The position numbers and the translations under genes were made by a program. Positions 47,738 to 59,500 of a stretch of DNA of 64,000 nucleotides are shown one piece after another. Source of the stretch: Salvator merianae (lineage: Eukaryota > Chordata > Lepidosauria > Squamata > Teiidae); assembly GCA_003586115.2 (NCBI GenBank), contig QVOM02000126.1, positions 3,363,924-3,427,923 of the forward strand. The letters run 5' to 3'. Under the pieces are notes generated by a model that saw only the letters and a program-made list of their open reading frames with translations, had not been told where the DNA came from and made no database searches. Within the stretch, counting starts at the first letter, position 1, and the number at the start of each line of letters is the position of its first letter.

Positions 47738-48060
47738 CTTTCTGCACTAAGCCTTATTCCGAATTATATCCCAGAATAGGGGCCTGGGACCCAGTCACAC
47801 CTAAGTTTTAATCCAGTTTCAGTCCACATTTGGATTGAAAGAACTCATCAGCAAAGTGACTAATCATTTTCTTTCCACATTACCTAACCCAAAGGTGGAT
47901 TTTCTAAGTTAAATAATGCTGAAAGAAAACATCTTATTACTTCACTGATGTGTTCTCTCAGCCTGAAAGTGGACCGAAACTGGATTAAAACTTAGGTGTG
48001 ACTGGGCCCCTGCTGTCCGCATGCTAGTACAGAATACGGGAGGCCCCAGAACTAGCCTTA
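47738..48060. mobile_element. MITE split by insertion of the foldback element
   Basis: 47738-47786 (TCTTTCTGCACTAAGCCTTA ... TATATCCCAGAATAGGGG) and 48010-48060 (CTGCTGTCCGCATGCTAGTA ... GAGGCCCCA) together match, in inverted orientation, the uninterrupted copy at 51349-51451. The break falls exactly at the insertion site of 47787-48009. Confidence 0.82.
47787..48009. mobile_element. 220-bp foldback MITE, copy C, nested
   Basis: Ends GGACCCAGTCACACCTAAG and, reverse-complemented, GGGCCCAGTCACACCTAAG. It is flanked by CTG on both sides (47784-47786 and 48010-48012). The empty target is visible in the copy at 51349-51451, which reads CAGCAGACCCC on the plus strand at the matching place. Confidence 0.9.
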
Positions 48061-48844
48061 GTAAGTTTAAAGTTACATATACAATAAATACTTATGTTGA
48101 TGACTTTTATATAGCATCCCAAGCAATAATATAAATGCTACATCTTAAGAAAAACTCTCAAATAATTCTGTTCCTTTTGAAATTTCTAAGACTTGTGCAA
48201 ATATCTAGATTTAGCTTTACCCAAATGTGCATTACACAGAAGCCAGGAAGGCTTGCTATTCCTATTGGCAACTGAGTGGCTTTGATAAACTGAACTGAAA
48301 TAGAAGATTGGCCTCACTTTTTATAAGTCTGAACTTCTGGCCAACACATACATAAGTAAAACAAAGACTACACTGAAGAGGGTAAAATAAGCTAATATAT
48401 TCCCAAGCAATTTTACCTTTGTTTTTCTTTTAAACTTCCCAAACAAGCAAATCGAGAGATCACTTTCATACATTCCCCTTAATGTACCACCCCTGATCAG
48501 AGCAAAATGATTCCTGCTGCACATAAATAGATGCTTAAGCCAGGGCTGGAGTTCCAACTTCAAAGGCTGCTATTAATAAATTTGACAATCTGCCTTTGCA
48601 GAAAATGTGGACCAAACAAAGCATCAGTAACTCTGTATAATGTAGCAACAAGACTAACTGGAAGTATGCTGTATTCCACTGGATAAAAGAAGGTGTGGAT
48701 GAGCACATTTTTTTTACTATGTTTAGTTCCATTTTTTTTTTAAGAGAGTGTTTACTGTCTTTGGAGCTAAGGGCCATTTGATGTATTATCTGCTTGTTAG
48801 ATTTCTTTCCTGCCTCTCAACAAAGCAAGGTTTATTAATAAAAT
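48061..48844. other. intron, nothing recognised
   Basis: AT-rich unique-looking sequence. Frames at 48321-48563 and 48535-48777 (-) show no domain. Confidence 0.4.
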
Positions 48845-48986
48845 AAGGCTGCATCCAGATGCCACTTACTTATTCTGCTATATTTGGATATTCTGGAATA
48901 AAGCATGGATATTCCACAATATCCATACTTTATTCGGGAATATCCAAACATAGTGGAATAAGTAAACAAAGTCTGGATGCAGCCTT
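48845..48986. mobile_element. 142-bp near-perfect palindromic MITE (AAGGCTGCATCCAGA ends)
   Basis: It starts AAGGCTGCATCCAGA and ends TCTGGATGCAGCCTT. The arms stay complementary inward through ACTTACTTATTC(T/C) and TTTGGATATTC to a centre at ATGGATATTCCACAATATCC. The end sequence GCATCCAGA is shared with the elements at 12409-12782 and 36745-37150, so all three may use the same transposase. Confidence 0.83.
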
Positions 48987-51348
48987 AGAGAAGTTAAGCA
49001 GATAAGAGCCCAACAACTGAAAACAGATGAAACACTGAAAACAAACAAACGTACAGTTAAAATGGCAGTGGAAACCTTGAAAGTAAAAGGGAGGGATTAT
49101 GTGAATCTTAACCAGCATCTGAAAAGTAAATAATGATGATGCTTTAATAATGATACAGATGTGACACTGTTATGAATCATGGTTGAAGTGCAAACTGATT
49201 ATTCATATAGCTATATCAAATCATAAAAAAAAACCTGTTTACAGAAATAGTAAAAAATGGTAAAACCTATTAAATTGTAATATCATCCCCAAACAGCCAA
49301 TATAAGAGGTTTAGATTTTGATAGCTTTCATATATAAAGCCACTCTTGTTGTAATGTATTAGTTTAAACCTTGGAGTAATACGCACAGTTTTGGTTTGAG
49401 GTTGAAAAACATGTGATTCTCTAAAAATGAAATTAGATAGTGGTCCCTAATATTATCACATAGATGGCAATCAAGAAGGAAATATGCTGTATCTTCCAGA
49501 CAAAATCCCCAGAGACACAGAATGTGTTATAGCATGAAATGTTCTGATAACAACCAAATATCAAAAGGAAATCTCAACCAGAATCTGGAAAGTAAATATG
49601 GATGATCCCTGATGCATCTCAAGAAAGAGAACATCCCCTAACCTTGGGGCCACCAATGAGAAATCTCTCACAAATGCCACCACCTCTCAAGCCTGAGAAA
49701 GTGAAGGCAACTACAACATGGGCTGCATCACTGATCTTAACAGTAAGGATAGTCTAGAAGGGAAGACAGGCTCCTGAAAATATTTTGAGATCCATGAAGT
49801 TTCAACTTCAATTGGAATAAACAGAAAACTGGCAGCCACGGTTGATTGTTCAAAACTGGTATGAAATAATGTGATTGTAAATATCTATCAACAGCCTTGC
49901 TAGTGTGTTATTTCCTAGGTTCAACACCTGAATCAATCAAATTGTTTTCAAGGCCAGCTCCACAAGAGATCATGACAATTATCTAGTTATCTATGTCGGA
50001 CAATGGTCAAAGCCGGTGAACCAACCACAAGTTCTCCGTTTATGTTCAAGATAAGGGAATCTGCTTGTCTAATGCTCCAAACTCTCTTCACAAACATGCC
50101 TGACAGATCACATCCAGGGGCTACTGTTTCTCACAATCAACAACTGAACTTCCCAAGGAAATCCAATTTTTCTCCGCAGCTGTTTCTGATTATCTCGGCT
50201 CCATATGTAGTGTGCATGCTGTGCACATGCATGTGCAGCCAAGAAATGTGCCAACAGCCACACAACCTCTGTACAATCCCACAAAAGGTCATACGTTATT
50301 TGGGAATCAGGACAGAAACTGAAGGTATGCCATCAAACAAGCTTCCTTTTTGGGACATACTGCCTGTCCCTACCTGTCCCCCAAACAGGCAGAGGGAGCA
50401 GACATTAAATATTTTGAAATATTCAAAGCTTCCTCACCTGATAATCACCAGGGAACAAAAACTAATTGCACTGTAGCTTTAGGGTAAGGAAGGATGCAAG
50501 GTGACATTGGCTGAAAAGAGTGTAGGAGCAAAAGAACTGACCACTAATGTCTGGGTAATAACCCCTGACATTTCAAGTTTGAAGCAAGGTTATTGTTGCA
50601 GAATCCATTTTGATATAAATGCTACAAACAAACATTCTAACACCAAATTCATTCACTGTATAGATCTTCATGCAACTTAAAAAAACCTGAATTCTAGATT
50701 CCGAATTATACTCTTTAGAACTACAGGAAAAGCAGTAATAGATGGATACCATAATAAACTGAGCTGGGGGAGAAAAATAAAGGGAAAATAAAGAACTGAA
50801 AGCTAATGAAAAGTTGGTTGATCTTTTTATTATTTGTTCTGGTTTATCAACTAACCAAAGGGATCCAATGAAGTTTTTTTTTTCCCTTCCCTTCCTTAAC
50901 TGTATGGTTTAAATCCTAAATCAAATTATGTAAGGTCCTTCCTGCCCCTTGATGGTGTCAGCTGTAATAAAAATGTCAGAAAGAAAAGGATGAGTTTCAG
51001 TGTTATACCTGCTACACTGAACATCCTTCTAATCTTATTTTCTCTCTCAAATAGTTGTGCAATGTAGTATAAACCCATCCCATGTACAAAAAACCACTCT
51101 CAGGCAATTACAGTATAAATGATAAAATTCCAGGAAGAATGTCACCTAACAGGACCTTTAATAACTTGGTGCAGCCTGAACCATTTGCAGGCATTCATGC
51201 TGCATGTAGTGCATATAAAAGAGAGAAAGGAGAAAGATTCTCTTTCAATGGATATGGGGAAACTGTCTCAGCTGCAGCATGATCTGAATCTCAGATTTTC
51301 AGGGATTATAAGGAATGGAATGGCAGTAGAGGGATGCTCAGGCCTTTT
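48987..51348. other. intron, no exon or named repeat
   Basis: It includes a 157-codon plus-strand frame (50003-50476) with no recognisable domain, which I treat as chance. The rest is AT-rich and unrecognised. Confidence 0.4.
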
Positions 51349-51451
51349 CTGCACCAGGTGGGGCCAGCCACAGTCTGCACTAGCATGTGGACAGCAGACC
51401 CCTATTCTGGGATATAATCCAGAATAAATCCCAGTGCAGAAAGTGCCTTAG
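51349..51451. mobile_element. ~100-bp MITE, uninterrupted copy
   Basis: Left end CAGGCCTTTTCTGCACC; right end, reverse-complemented, CTAAGGCACTTTCTGCACTG. It contains CTGCACTAGCATGTGGACAG and CCTATTCTGGGATATAATCC, the two blocks that flank the nested insertion at 47787-48009. Confidence 0.75.
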
Positions 51452-51660
51452 TAAGACGGGCCTTTCCCATTCCCTTTCCCACCGCCTCTCTCTTGAAAAT
51501 GACCCTGACTGCACAATTCTGCTGCTTATCTGGTGATGCACAATGTACATGTGATAAGCTGCTTTAAAATATGGCCCAGTTTTTAGCGTCAAGTACATGC
51601 AGTTCTCTGTTTACGTGCCTCTGGATTATAGTTCACTAACAATGAATAAAATGTTAAAGG

Positions 51661-51710
51661 AGAAGGAAGGAAGGAAGGAAGGAAGGAAGGAAGGAAGGAA
51701 GGAAGGAAAG
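51661..51710. repeat. (GGAA)n microsatellite
   Basis: About eleven GAAG/GGAA tetranucleotides. Confidence 0.95.
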
Positions 51711-54299
51711 AAATGACCCTGACTCCTCTAGGGAGGTTTACTTTGGAATGCCACTGCAGAAAAATCAGAAACTGTTGTAAAAGGACACATTTGCTAGGAG
51801 AATTAGTGGGTGGTGGAAAAGATTAAGCATCCTTTCCACGTTCTCTGCCTCAACCCTACAAATAATCCCACACCACCACCATCATCCCTTGCTAAGAAGG
51901 AAACTTGGAGAGTTCCAGGCACAAGAGCTCATCTTAGATCCCCATCTACAAGAATGAGTAAGATGCCCTTTCAAGATGCAAAAAGCTAAGCATTATTATA
52001 ACCAAACATGTGAGATCTGGATTGTCAATAGCGCAATTTAAATAATTAAGCACGCGTGACTTCCTAGGTCTCTGAGGTACTGATTACAGTAGTCTCCGCC
52101 ATTTTCTCCTTAATGAGTGAACTTTCTTTGATTGTGAATTTTATCAAGTGCCCAATAAACCTGAGCTTTCCTTTCAGTTAGGCTGTAGTTCAGGTGGCCT
52201 TTAACAAGGTAGGAAAGAAGAGCCATAAAGGGCAGAGAAGGTTGAGGCGACACATTTGAGCCTACCAATTTACTAGAGAGAATAAGACAGCGGGGTCAGC
52301 AGAGGCAAAACACTTCTCAGAAGAGATCGAGAGACAATTCTCCCTGGCGCAGGCAGCATCTGTTCCAACCAAAAGTAATTTTTTTGTTGTTGTTAAAAGC
52401 AGAGATTATTGAAGTCTCAACACCTGAAGCAAATCCTCCAGTGAAACATACCACCTGAACCCTAGGAATGGGGGAGGGGGGGTCCAGGGTACCAGGGCAT
52501 GGGAGGAGCCCTCTCTCAGCTTAGCGTCAGAGCTTTTTCAAAAATTTAGAAGATTCAAAAAATAATTCAGCTGCTCTAGCACATGCCTAAATGATAGATT
52601 CTTATTTCAGGGATCAATCCCCTGGTTAACCTCCCATCTGAGCAACCCTAAGGTAAGTCATGCTATAATTGGAAAATGGCCCAGAAACTATTTGGCCCAT
52701 GACATGGCTTGGCAGAAATGCTAAATGAAATATAAATGTATTACAACAGTTCTTTGAAACCTGCTCAGAGCCTGTTGCCAGATACAGTTTAAAATACGGA
52801 TTTAGGCCCTTAAAACCCTTCACAGGATCACAGGTACCCTTCGAGTCCCAGTCAAGTGAAATTCACCTTGCAAATGAAAGGTGTTCAGAGCTGCTATAAG
52901 GAAGGAATGTTCTCCTTAGAGGAATCTACCTAGTGCCTATATCATCTTTTCAGTGATTTTTTTTTTTGACTGACAAGCAACTATTAATTTAGTACCTTGA
53001 CCTTAACACTGAATGCGATTTCTAATAATATAATAAAAGTTATATATAATGTATTATCTTTTCAGTGATGATTGGACTTTTCTAGGCCTTTCAAATCATA
53101 CTGGAGTGTTTCACATGTTAATATGTTCTCTAACCCTCTGTGCTTTTATTTGTAAACACACACACACACACACACACACATTTAACCAAGGCTGTGATCA
53201 CATGCAGCAAAAAAAGCACCTCTGAGTTGGCTTTGAGCTGGTTTGCAGGTGGGATTATTCACACATCAGCCTGCCCCTCCCCTCCATGAACATTCTAGGC
53301 TGGAAAAGGTAGATTAAAATTGGGAAGAGATGCTCCTGAGCTGCTTTTTTCCTACATGTGACCACAGCCTTAATGTGTTTATTTTATGAGCCACCAAAAG
53401 AAGCTTCTTACTACAGATAGGCCCTCACTTGAATGGGGACCATGCTGTTATTCTGATGGTAGTTTTCCTAACCTTGATATTACTCTTAGATGTGGAGGGG
53501 ATATTCACGCCTTTGGAGCTAACCATAGCTCTGAATAAGAGATTTGCCTAGAGGAACAAGCACCGTGTGCATCTTTGCATGTGAGGATCATTAACACCTT
53601 CCTCCCATGCCATGGCAGAAGTCCAATCAGGGATGTTTATAGCCCCAGAAGAGAGAGGAGCAGCCAATCATGACCTGGCTCTAAGAAATTAGGCTTCCTT
53701 AAGAGTCATCAGTAAATATTAGGTGGTAAAGAATATATAGTTGATTTGCACATTGTCAACAGATCTTCCAAGTTTTTTTCTCTTCTTCTGTGATCTGTTT
53801 TCATAGGTATTTAAAAGGCAAACAACTGCCATGGGAACAGATGGTGTTCAAGCAGACAATTGGCAGCGTTTTAGAAAACCACACCAAGAAGGCGTTGAGC
53901 ATGAATCTAGCGAGGCATCCAAAAGCAGCACGAGCAAATTAGAGAAAGTTGCCAGAAACCTCTTTGTAACAACAAAGAAAAATGTCCTATGTAGGACAAA
54001 CAGGTAGCAGTGGGGGAGAAATGTGAACAACACTGTAGTTCTTTGCAGGCTAAAAATCCAACTTTGAGGAACATTCCTATCGAACTGGCTAAAAATCTAT
54101 TCTTGAGACACCCTGCAGCAAACTGGTAGAAAACAGATGGGGCAGAGACGGGGAGAAAACATGTTCTATCAAGAAGATTCCAAGTTCAACCCAGGGCATT
54201 TCCGTCGAGAACCATTAGGTCACAGGTATTATGAAGGACACGTGCAGGCAGGTAGTAATGGGTAAGATGGATCAATGATCTGAAACACGGGGAAAAACA
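51711..54299. other. intron, no exon found
   Basis: It contains a (CA)n tract at 53156-53180. No recognisable LINE or SINE block of length and no exon with matching phase. Confidence 0.4.
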
Positions 54300-54505
54300 A
54301 TACAGCGTAGTGGCTACAAAGCTGGACCAGAGTCCTTCAGACTCCAAACCCTCACTGGATCATGGAAGTTCACCGGTAGAATCTGGACCAGTCACTACTT
54401 CTTATCATAACCAAACTGACAAGGTTGTTGTGAAGATAATATGGAAACATGTTCACCACTCTGAGCTCTTTAAAAGAAGAGCAGACTAGAAATGAAATAA
54501 ACAGA
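54300..54505 (+). mobile_element. tRNA-derived SINE, family 4 (squamate type)
   Basis: The head ACAGCGTAGTGGCTACAAAG and CTGGACCAGAG corresponds to the CAGTGTGGTGTAGTGGTTAG...TTGGACTAGGA start. TCTGGACCAGTCACTACTTC, the AAGGTTGTTGTGAAGATAAT block and CACTCTGAGCTCTTTAAAAG follow in the expected order, with an A-rich end. This layout matches the widespread tRNA-derived SINEs of lizards. Confidence 0.75.
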
Positions 54506-54887
54506 GAAATAAGACTATTTCATACGTTACTTATGAAAACAGAATTTCCCCAGCTTAGGAAAGGCAAGAACATGAGGAGGAAACTCGAACAGAAAATCGA
54601 GAGTGGAGCCCTTAAGGTGTTTGGCTAGACCACAAGTCATGTCTCCAGCAGTTCCTGCAGCCAACCCAATGCCAGATGTTGAGTTTACATACCTCTGGAT
54701 CACACTGGCAAGGTCCAAAGAGAAAACTCTGACGGTCAGGCAACTCAGCGTTTCCATACCTCCATGTCCACTCTTTTGCCATTGTCTTTTGAGATGGGAA
54801 AATGCAGTTTGACAAACAGTCTAAACTTGCATAAAACACTTTCCAGTCTTGGTAGAATGTAGGCTTTCACACCCGGTTTTAATCTCA

Positions 54888-55246
54888 TTTGTAGTCGTTT
54901 CTGGGCTGTTGTGCCATGTTCTATAGTTCTTCTGAGAACCTAAGCTTTTGGACATAGCTACAATGTTCATCTTCAGAGGATCTGACTTCTGGAAAGGGGG
55001 AATGGGGATAGATAATTATAATTTTACTTTCCTTTTGACTTATGATTTTATACTTATACCTTATGATTATGTGTTTTTATTTGTAACTTTGATATGGTCA
55101 AAAGACTAAACAATAAATTAACACATTGACTCTTCCAGAAGTCAGATCCTCTGAAGGTGGACATCGTAGCTATGTCCAAAGGCTTAGGTGCTCAGAAGAA
55201 CTATAGAACACAGCACAACAGCCCGAAAACTACTACAAGTGAGACT
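54888..55246. repeat. large inverted repeat, ~110-bp arms
   Basis: The left arm (about 54888-54998) and the reverse complement of the right arm (about 55130-55246) share GGGCTGTTGTGC, TGTTCTATAGTTCTTCTGAG, CCTAAGC(T/C)TTTGGACATAGC and CTTCAGAGGATCTGACTTCT, with roughly 10% mismatch. The ~130-bp AT-rich spacer has no recognised content. It is probably a foldback DNA element and would form a long hairpin in RNA. Confidence 0.85.
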
Positions 55247-55843
55247 TTCCAATCTTCCCCAAACACCTTCTCATGTGCATACATATGGTGTGACACTGCT
55301 TAATAAAAATAAGGAAACAGGATAATAGGAGATGACAACTTCTCTAACAAACAAAATAAATCTGACTATTTTAAGAGCTTGTTACAGACAGCCAATTAAA
55401 ATTGCCTTTCCGTGTGACAATATGTAAAGATATTTTATATATGCTATGTATTATTGAAAACTGGTTGCACAGCATGTGGCAGCGAAATGCAATGGCTGTG
55501 AAGAGGGTCATTTTAAAACTGTTGCAACATAAGTAGAAAGTTTTAGACCTTTTCAGTGAGATTTAACCTATTAAAAATGAATAGCATACATAAATAACAA
55601 TCAGCGCTGCTGTGCTAAGGGAAGGGGATTAAAATCTCTTTCTCCATGCCATTTTTCTAATTAAAACTGTCTACCAGGCTATTTGGCTCATATGCGTAAG
55701 CGACACAAATATTACATGTACCTTCATGATTACAGACCTCTTTTGTAATAATATCCTTGGCCTTATCATAATCACCATGAATGCTAGAAGAGGGAGGGAG
55801 CTTCTTTTAGTAACATGGGGTAAGTATACTATTCAAGAACATA

Positions 55844-55959
55844 AGGGCAATTTTGACTGGTTGGTATCCTGGACCAGCAAAGCGTACTAGGAGCCTACTA
55901 GAAGTGAAGCACTTAATACACTTGCTGATCCAGTATACCGGCCAGTACTAAATCACCCT
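55844..55959. mobile_element. short foldback MITE related to 34265-34446
   Basis: Left end GGGCAATTTTGACTGGTTGG then TATCCTGGACCAGC; right end reverse-complemented GGGTGATTTAGTACTGGCCG then GTATACTGGATCAGC. A shortened and decayed relative of 34265-34446. Confidence 0.6.
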
Positions 55960-56518
55960 AAAACATTTAAAAGCCACATCTACACATACTAGATGTGAGG
56001 CAAAGTTAAAAACAGTGTTACTAGTATGAAAATGATTTTTGCAAAGCGATTTACCATCTCAGTGTGGCGGCTGTCCACAGCATCTTCTAACACATTATGA
56101 TGATCAGTCACACCGGATGTTTGCACGGAATGTAGCCATAATGATAGGAATGAAAAGCTTCAGCCGTAGGCACAATTTTTTGACAGTGTGCTCTGTGTGG
56201 ACTGTTATCAGTTCTAGAATCTGTGATGCAGAACGTAGAACCAGAAACTTTTATCAAGCTGTTTTGCTCAAACCTTCCTAAATTCATTAGAGCATACTCT
56301 AATGGGCAGCTGCTTGGGATGAAATGGTGATGTAGATCCTTCCACTGTTCTCAGCAGAAATTTCCCCGCATGTTTGCAGTGCTCTCTGAACTTTGAAAGG
56401 AAACAATTTGTACTTCCTAGAGATCACTGTTTACTGCAGCCATTTGGTGACTACAAATTTCATCCAGTGCCAAATTTTGCAACCATGTTTCTAATATATA
56501 CCCGAAGATCCCGGTGTA

Positions 56519-56945
56519 ACTAGGGGTCTTTTTGCATCTTCCACCACGGAATGTTCGCCAGTAAACATTCCGTGGTGGAATAGACCTGGCAAGGCAGAGA
56601 CTGTCCACACTGCGAGGCCTTGGAACAGAACAACAGCAGGATACCAGCATTCGCCATGACAGCAGCTGGGAAGCTTCTGGCCACTGCCATGGCAACCAGC
56701 AATGTCGTGTCATTGTGCAGATGTAGCTGTGCATTCGCACCCAGAAGTGGGTGTGAATACACTGTACTGGGAGCAGTCCAGCCGCTCCCGGTACAGCTGT
56801 GGAGCACGATTTGGTGCTCCACAGCCAGTAGCAATAAAGAGCAGCTGGAGTCTGCTCCGAATTGCCAGGGCCTCCACAAAGTTTGGAAGCACTTGACTAG
56901 TGAGCATCCCTGATGCTCCCTAGCTTCAAGAGCGAACAGGTCCTA
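56519..56945. mobile_element. possible MITE containing a perfect 17-bp-arm hairpin
   Basis: Outer ends CTAGGGGTCTTTTTGCATCTT and, reverse-complemented, CTAGGACCTGTTCGCTCTTGA are weakly similar. Inside, 56539-56580 is a perfect inverted repeat: TTCCACCACGGAATGTT, 8-base loop CGCCAGTA, then its complement. The frames on both strands over this region have no recognisable domain. Confidence 0.45.
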
Positions 56946-57151
56946 GGTATTTGCAAGACAAGGAAAAGGAGAGAAGCACAATTTGAGAAATACTTAACCT
57001 AACCCTCTTCCCAGCTACTTTTAGGAAATGTAATGGACGAAAGATCTTGCATGGGGAAATACGGGTTTATGGGAAAGAATTAAGCACCATTTCCTCGTCA
57101 CCGCAACCTACAGCATTTTCTGCTGCCATTTTCCTGGAGCATAATAGTCCT

Positions 57152-57375
57152 CAGTCTGAGACACACCTAAGTTTTAATCCAGCTTCGATCCACTTTCAGA
57201 CTGAGAAAACACATCACTGAAGTAGTAAGATGTTTTCTTTCAGCATTATCTAACTCAGAAAATCCACCTTTGGGTTAGATAATGTGGAAAGAAAAGGATT
57301 AGTCACTTTGCTGATGTGTTCTTTCAATCCAAAAGTGGACTGAAGCTGGATTAAAACTGAGGTGTGACTGGGCCT
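57152..57375. mobile_element. 220-bp foldback MITE, copy D
   Basis: It keeps the body of the family (ACACACCTAAGTTTTAATCC, CAGCTTCGATCCACTTTCAG, GTTAGATAATGTGG, GGTGTGACTGGGCC). The left terminus is damaged (CAGTCTGAG instead of GGGCCCAG), and I could not find a clean flanking duplication. Same orientation as copy A. Confidence 0.82.
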
Positions 57376-57464
57376 CTTAGTCTACTTTACAATTACAATA
57401 AACTTTATAATGCACCAATCTGCATCTAACTTATCCTCACTTTGTTAGCAGACTGAAACTTTAG

Positions 57465-58800
57465 TTGAATCATATTTCCTTTAATACGACCTTAACTAGT
57501 AGGGGAAAACTGTTTACTAATGATCGTGTTTTAATAAGTGCAACCCAAATCTTAAGAAAGTTTTCTTTATTTTCTTTCTTAAAAATTCCATTTCTTTTGT
57601 GCAATAAATATTCATCTAAAAAAATTCCCACAGCTTTGCTTACCTTTAAGTCCTGTGTCTGCTTCCATCTTTGAGCTATGACTAACTGTGCAGCATGAAT
57701 CATGCTCTTCATTAATTTTTTTCTCCTGTAACTTATTATTTATTCCACTATATAATGACAATAAAGCTAACGCCAGGTCCATTTTAAGTGGTTTTCTGGT
57801 AACAGCCTGTATCTTAGTGTCAATCTTTTGCAAAAATATAAAAATTCTGTACCAGATTGCAGTCCCACCACATATGTAAATATAAGCCTTTATTGTTACA
57901 CACCCTCCAGCATTTAGGAATTAGCCTAGTATTTATCCTCGATAGTTTGTAGGGGGTCTTGAACCATCTACTTCTAATTTTAGAATGTGCCCCTCTTATC
58001 TTAATATTCTTTGTCCAGTGCAGTGGCTTTTCGGCTATTTGCTTCCAATTTTCCTAGCTAATTTGCAGGTCCAGATCATTCTCCTGCATTGTTTTAAGGC
58101 CCCTTACCTGGGGAGTGGCAATAGCTAGCAGAAGTGCACAGTTTTAGAAATGAGGAGAGTTATCCAGATATTTCTCATAGATGGTTTCAAATGATGATGG
58201 GGTCTCATCGTTATACGTTTTGTCTGATTCCGATTCAGAAAAACTTTCAACGCTTTAACACAAAGCCAATACTTTTGTAACTCTCAGGCCCTTAAAAAAA
58301 TCCATATCTCCTCCCTATCGTAATAGTCCCTTAGCGGGTTAATGTTATTCTGAAATAGTCTCCATAACTCATGGGATTGTACATGCAGTGGTGCTGGGTG
58401 ATTTTTGAGTTTTACCACAGAAGAGACAGATGTAACAATTTTGCCTGACTGCCATACTGTTTGTATAATATTATTGTTATGATGTAATTTCTTCTTTATT
58501 TGATTATAAAGCGGGATTTGAGCTAATGAGGGCATGATTTGCTTTTCAACAATTCCCCACTTAGGTGGCTCTGATTTTTGTGTATGGATGGCTTGGCATA
58601 TCCTGAACACATCAGAATATGTATGAAGATCAGGATATCCCCATCCTCCCCTAGAAATCTGTTTTTGATGTATCATTTTTGCTACTCTTGGTTTACTGGA
58701 GTTGAATTCATATCTCTGGATAAGTTTATTTGTGCCAATGTATCTTTGGTTGGGGTAACTGGTGAACACTGAAATATATATATAATATCTTAGGAATCAG
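57465..58800 (-). mobile_element. L1 LINE, C-terminal ~430 codons of ORF2, frameshifted
   Basis: The minus strand reads, with frame shifts, the tail of an L1-type ORF2. 58284-58769 contains IQRYEFNSSKPRVAKMIHQK then ISRGGWGYPDLHTYSDVFRI, equivalent to the FIWxxKxPRIxxxxLxxxxxxGGLGLPDLxxYYxA block. Near 57880 it reads LHMWWDCNLVQNFYIF, like the HLWWECxxVxxFW motif. 57470-57712 ends KSMIHAAQLVIAQRWKQTQD...KVVLKEI. The endonuclease and RT domains are missing through 5' truncation. It is the only L1 seen in the window. Confidence 0.8.
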
Positions 58801-59174
58801 TTTCATTTTCAGAGCAGCAATCCTACTGTATAGTGAGAGGCATTTAAGATTTCTTCCTCTTTCTGTTTTCTTCCAACACCCACTCATTAGCTGTATTTTC
58901 TGTACCAGCTATTCTCAATTATCTATCCAACCATCTTCATTTCAAATGACCTGCTAAGATTTTCATCACCTTTCTTTGCTGTCCAGTGTTCACATCTATC
59001 TGTGCACCTGAACACCCGATGCATACGGCAACCAAATCTTTTTCCTATTAATATGCTGTGACTTGTCCACATTTTCTTCATGATGTAATAACAGCATGAT
59101 CTTTTCTCAAATACGTTTCAGTTTCTTTTTTTATATTTGGCATCCATAATCAACCTGCTCCAGTTGGTTAGTTA
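58801..59174. other. intron, nothing recognised
   Basis: Pyrimidine-rich sequence after the L1 5' break. No repeat or exon recognised. Confidence 0.4.
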
Positions 59175-59500
59175 TTCATTCATTCATTCATTCATTCGTT
59201 TATTACAATGTATGCTGCCCCTTCACCTGGAGGGTCCCCGCATGAGTCACGACATATGATAAAACAAAGACACTAAAGCATATTTAAAATATAACCCACC
59301 CAACTTCCCTCTCTCCAACCAACCCTGGCAAAACTACATTCAGAAGTAACTATGAATCAAAGGCCTGGGTGAAGAGGTATATTTTAACTAGGCACTGAAA
59401 ACCATATAAAGTTGGCAACCTGCATACCCCACTGGGGGGATATTCTATAGCTGGTGCGACACTATCATAGAGAAGGCCTGCTCACATGCTGCACCCCCTC
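59175..59500. repeat. (ATTC)n and LINE 3'-tail repeat
   Basis: A run of ATTC tetranucleotides leads into TGTATGCTGCCCCTTCACCTGGAGGG-type text, an A-rich stretch and AGGCACTGAAAACCATATAA, matching blocks at 41455-41900 and 44500-44830. Confidence 0.5.

Noticed and set aside
50003..50476. 157-codon plus-strand open frame
   Set aside because: No recognisable domain, no splice-site context and antisense to the host gene; a frame this long is plausible by chance in 64 kb.
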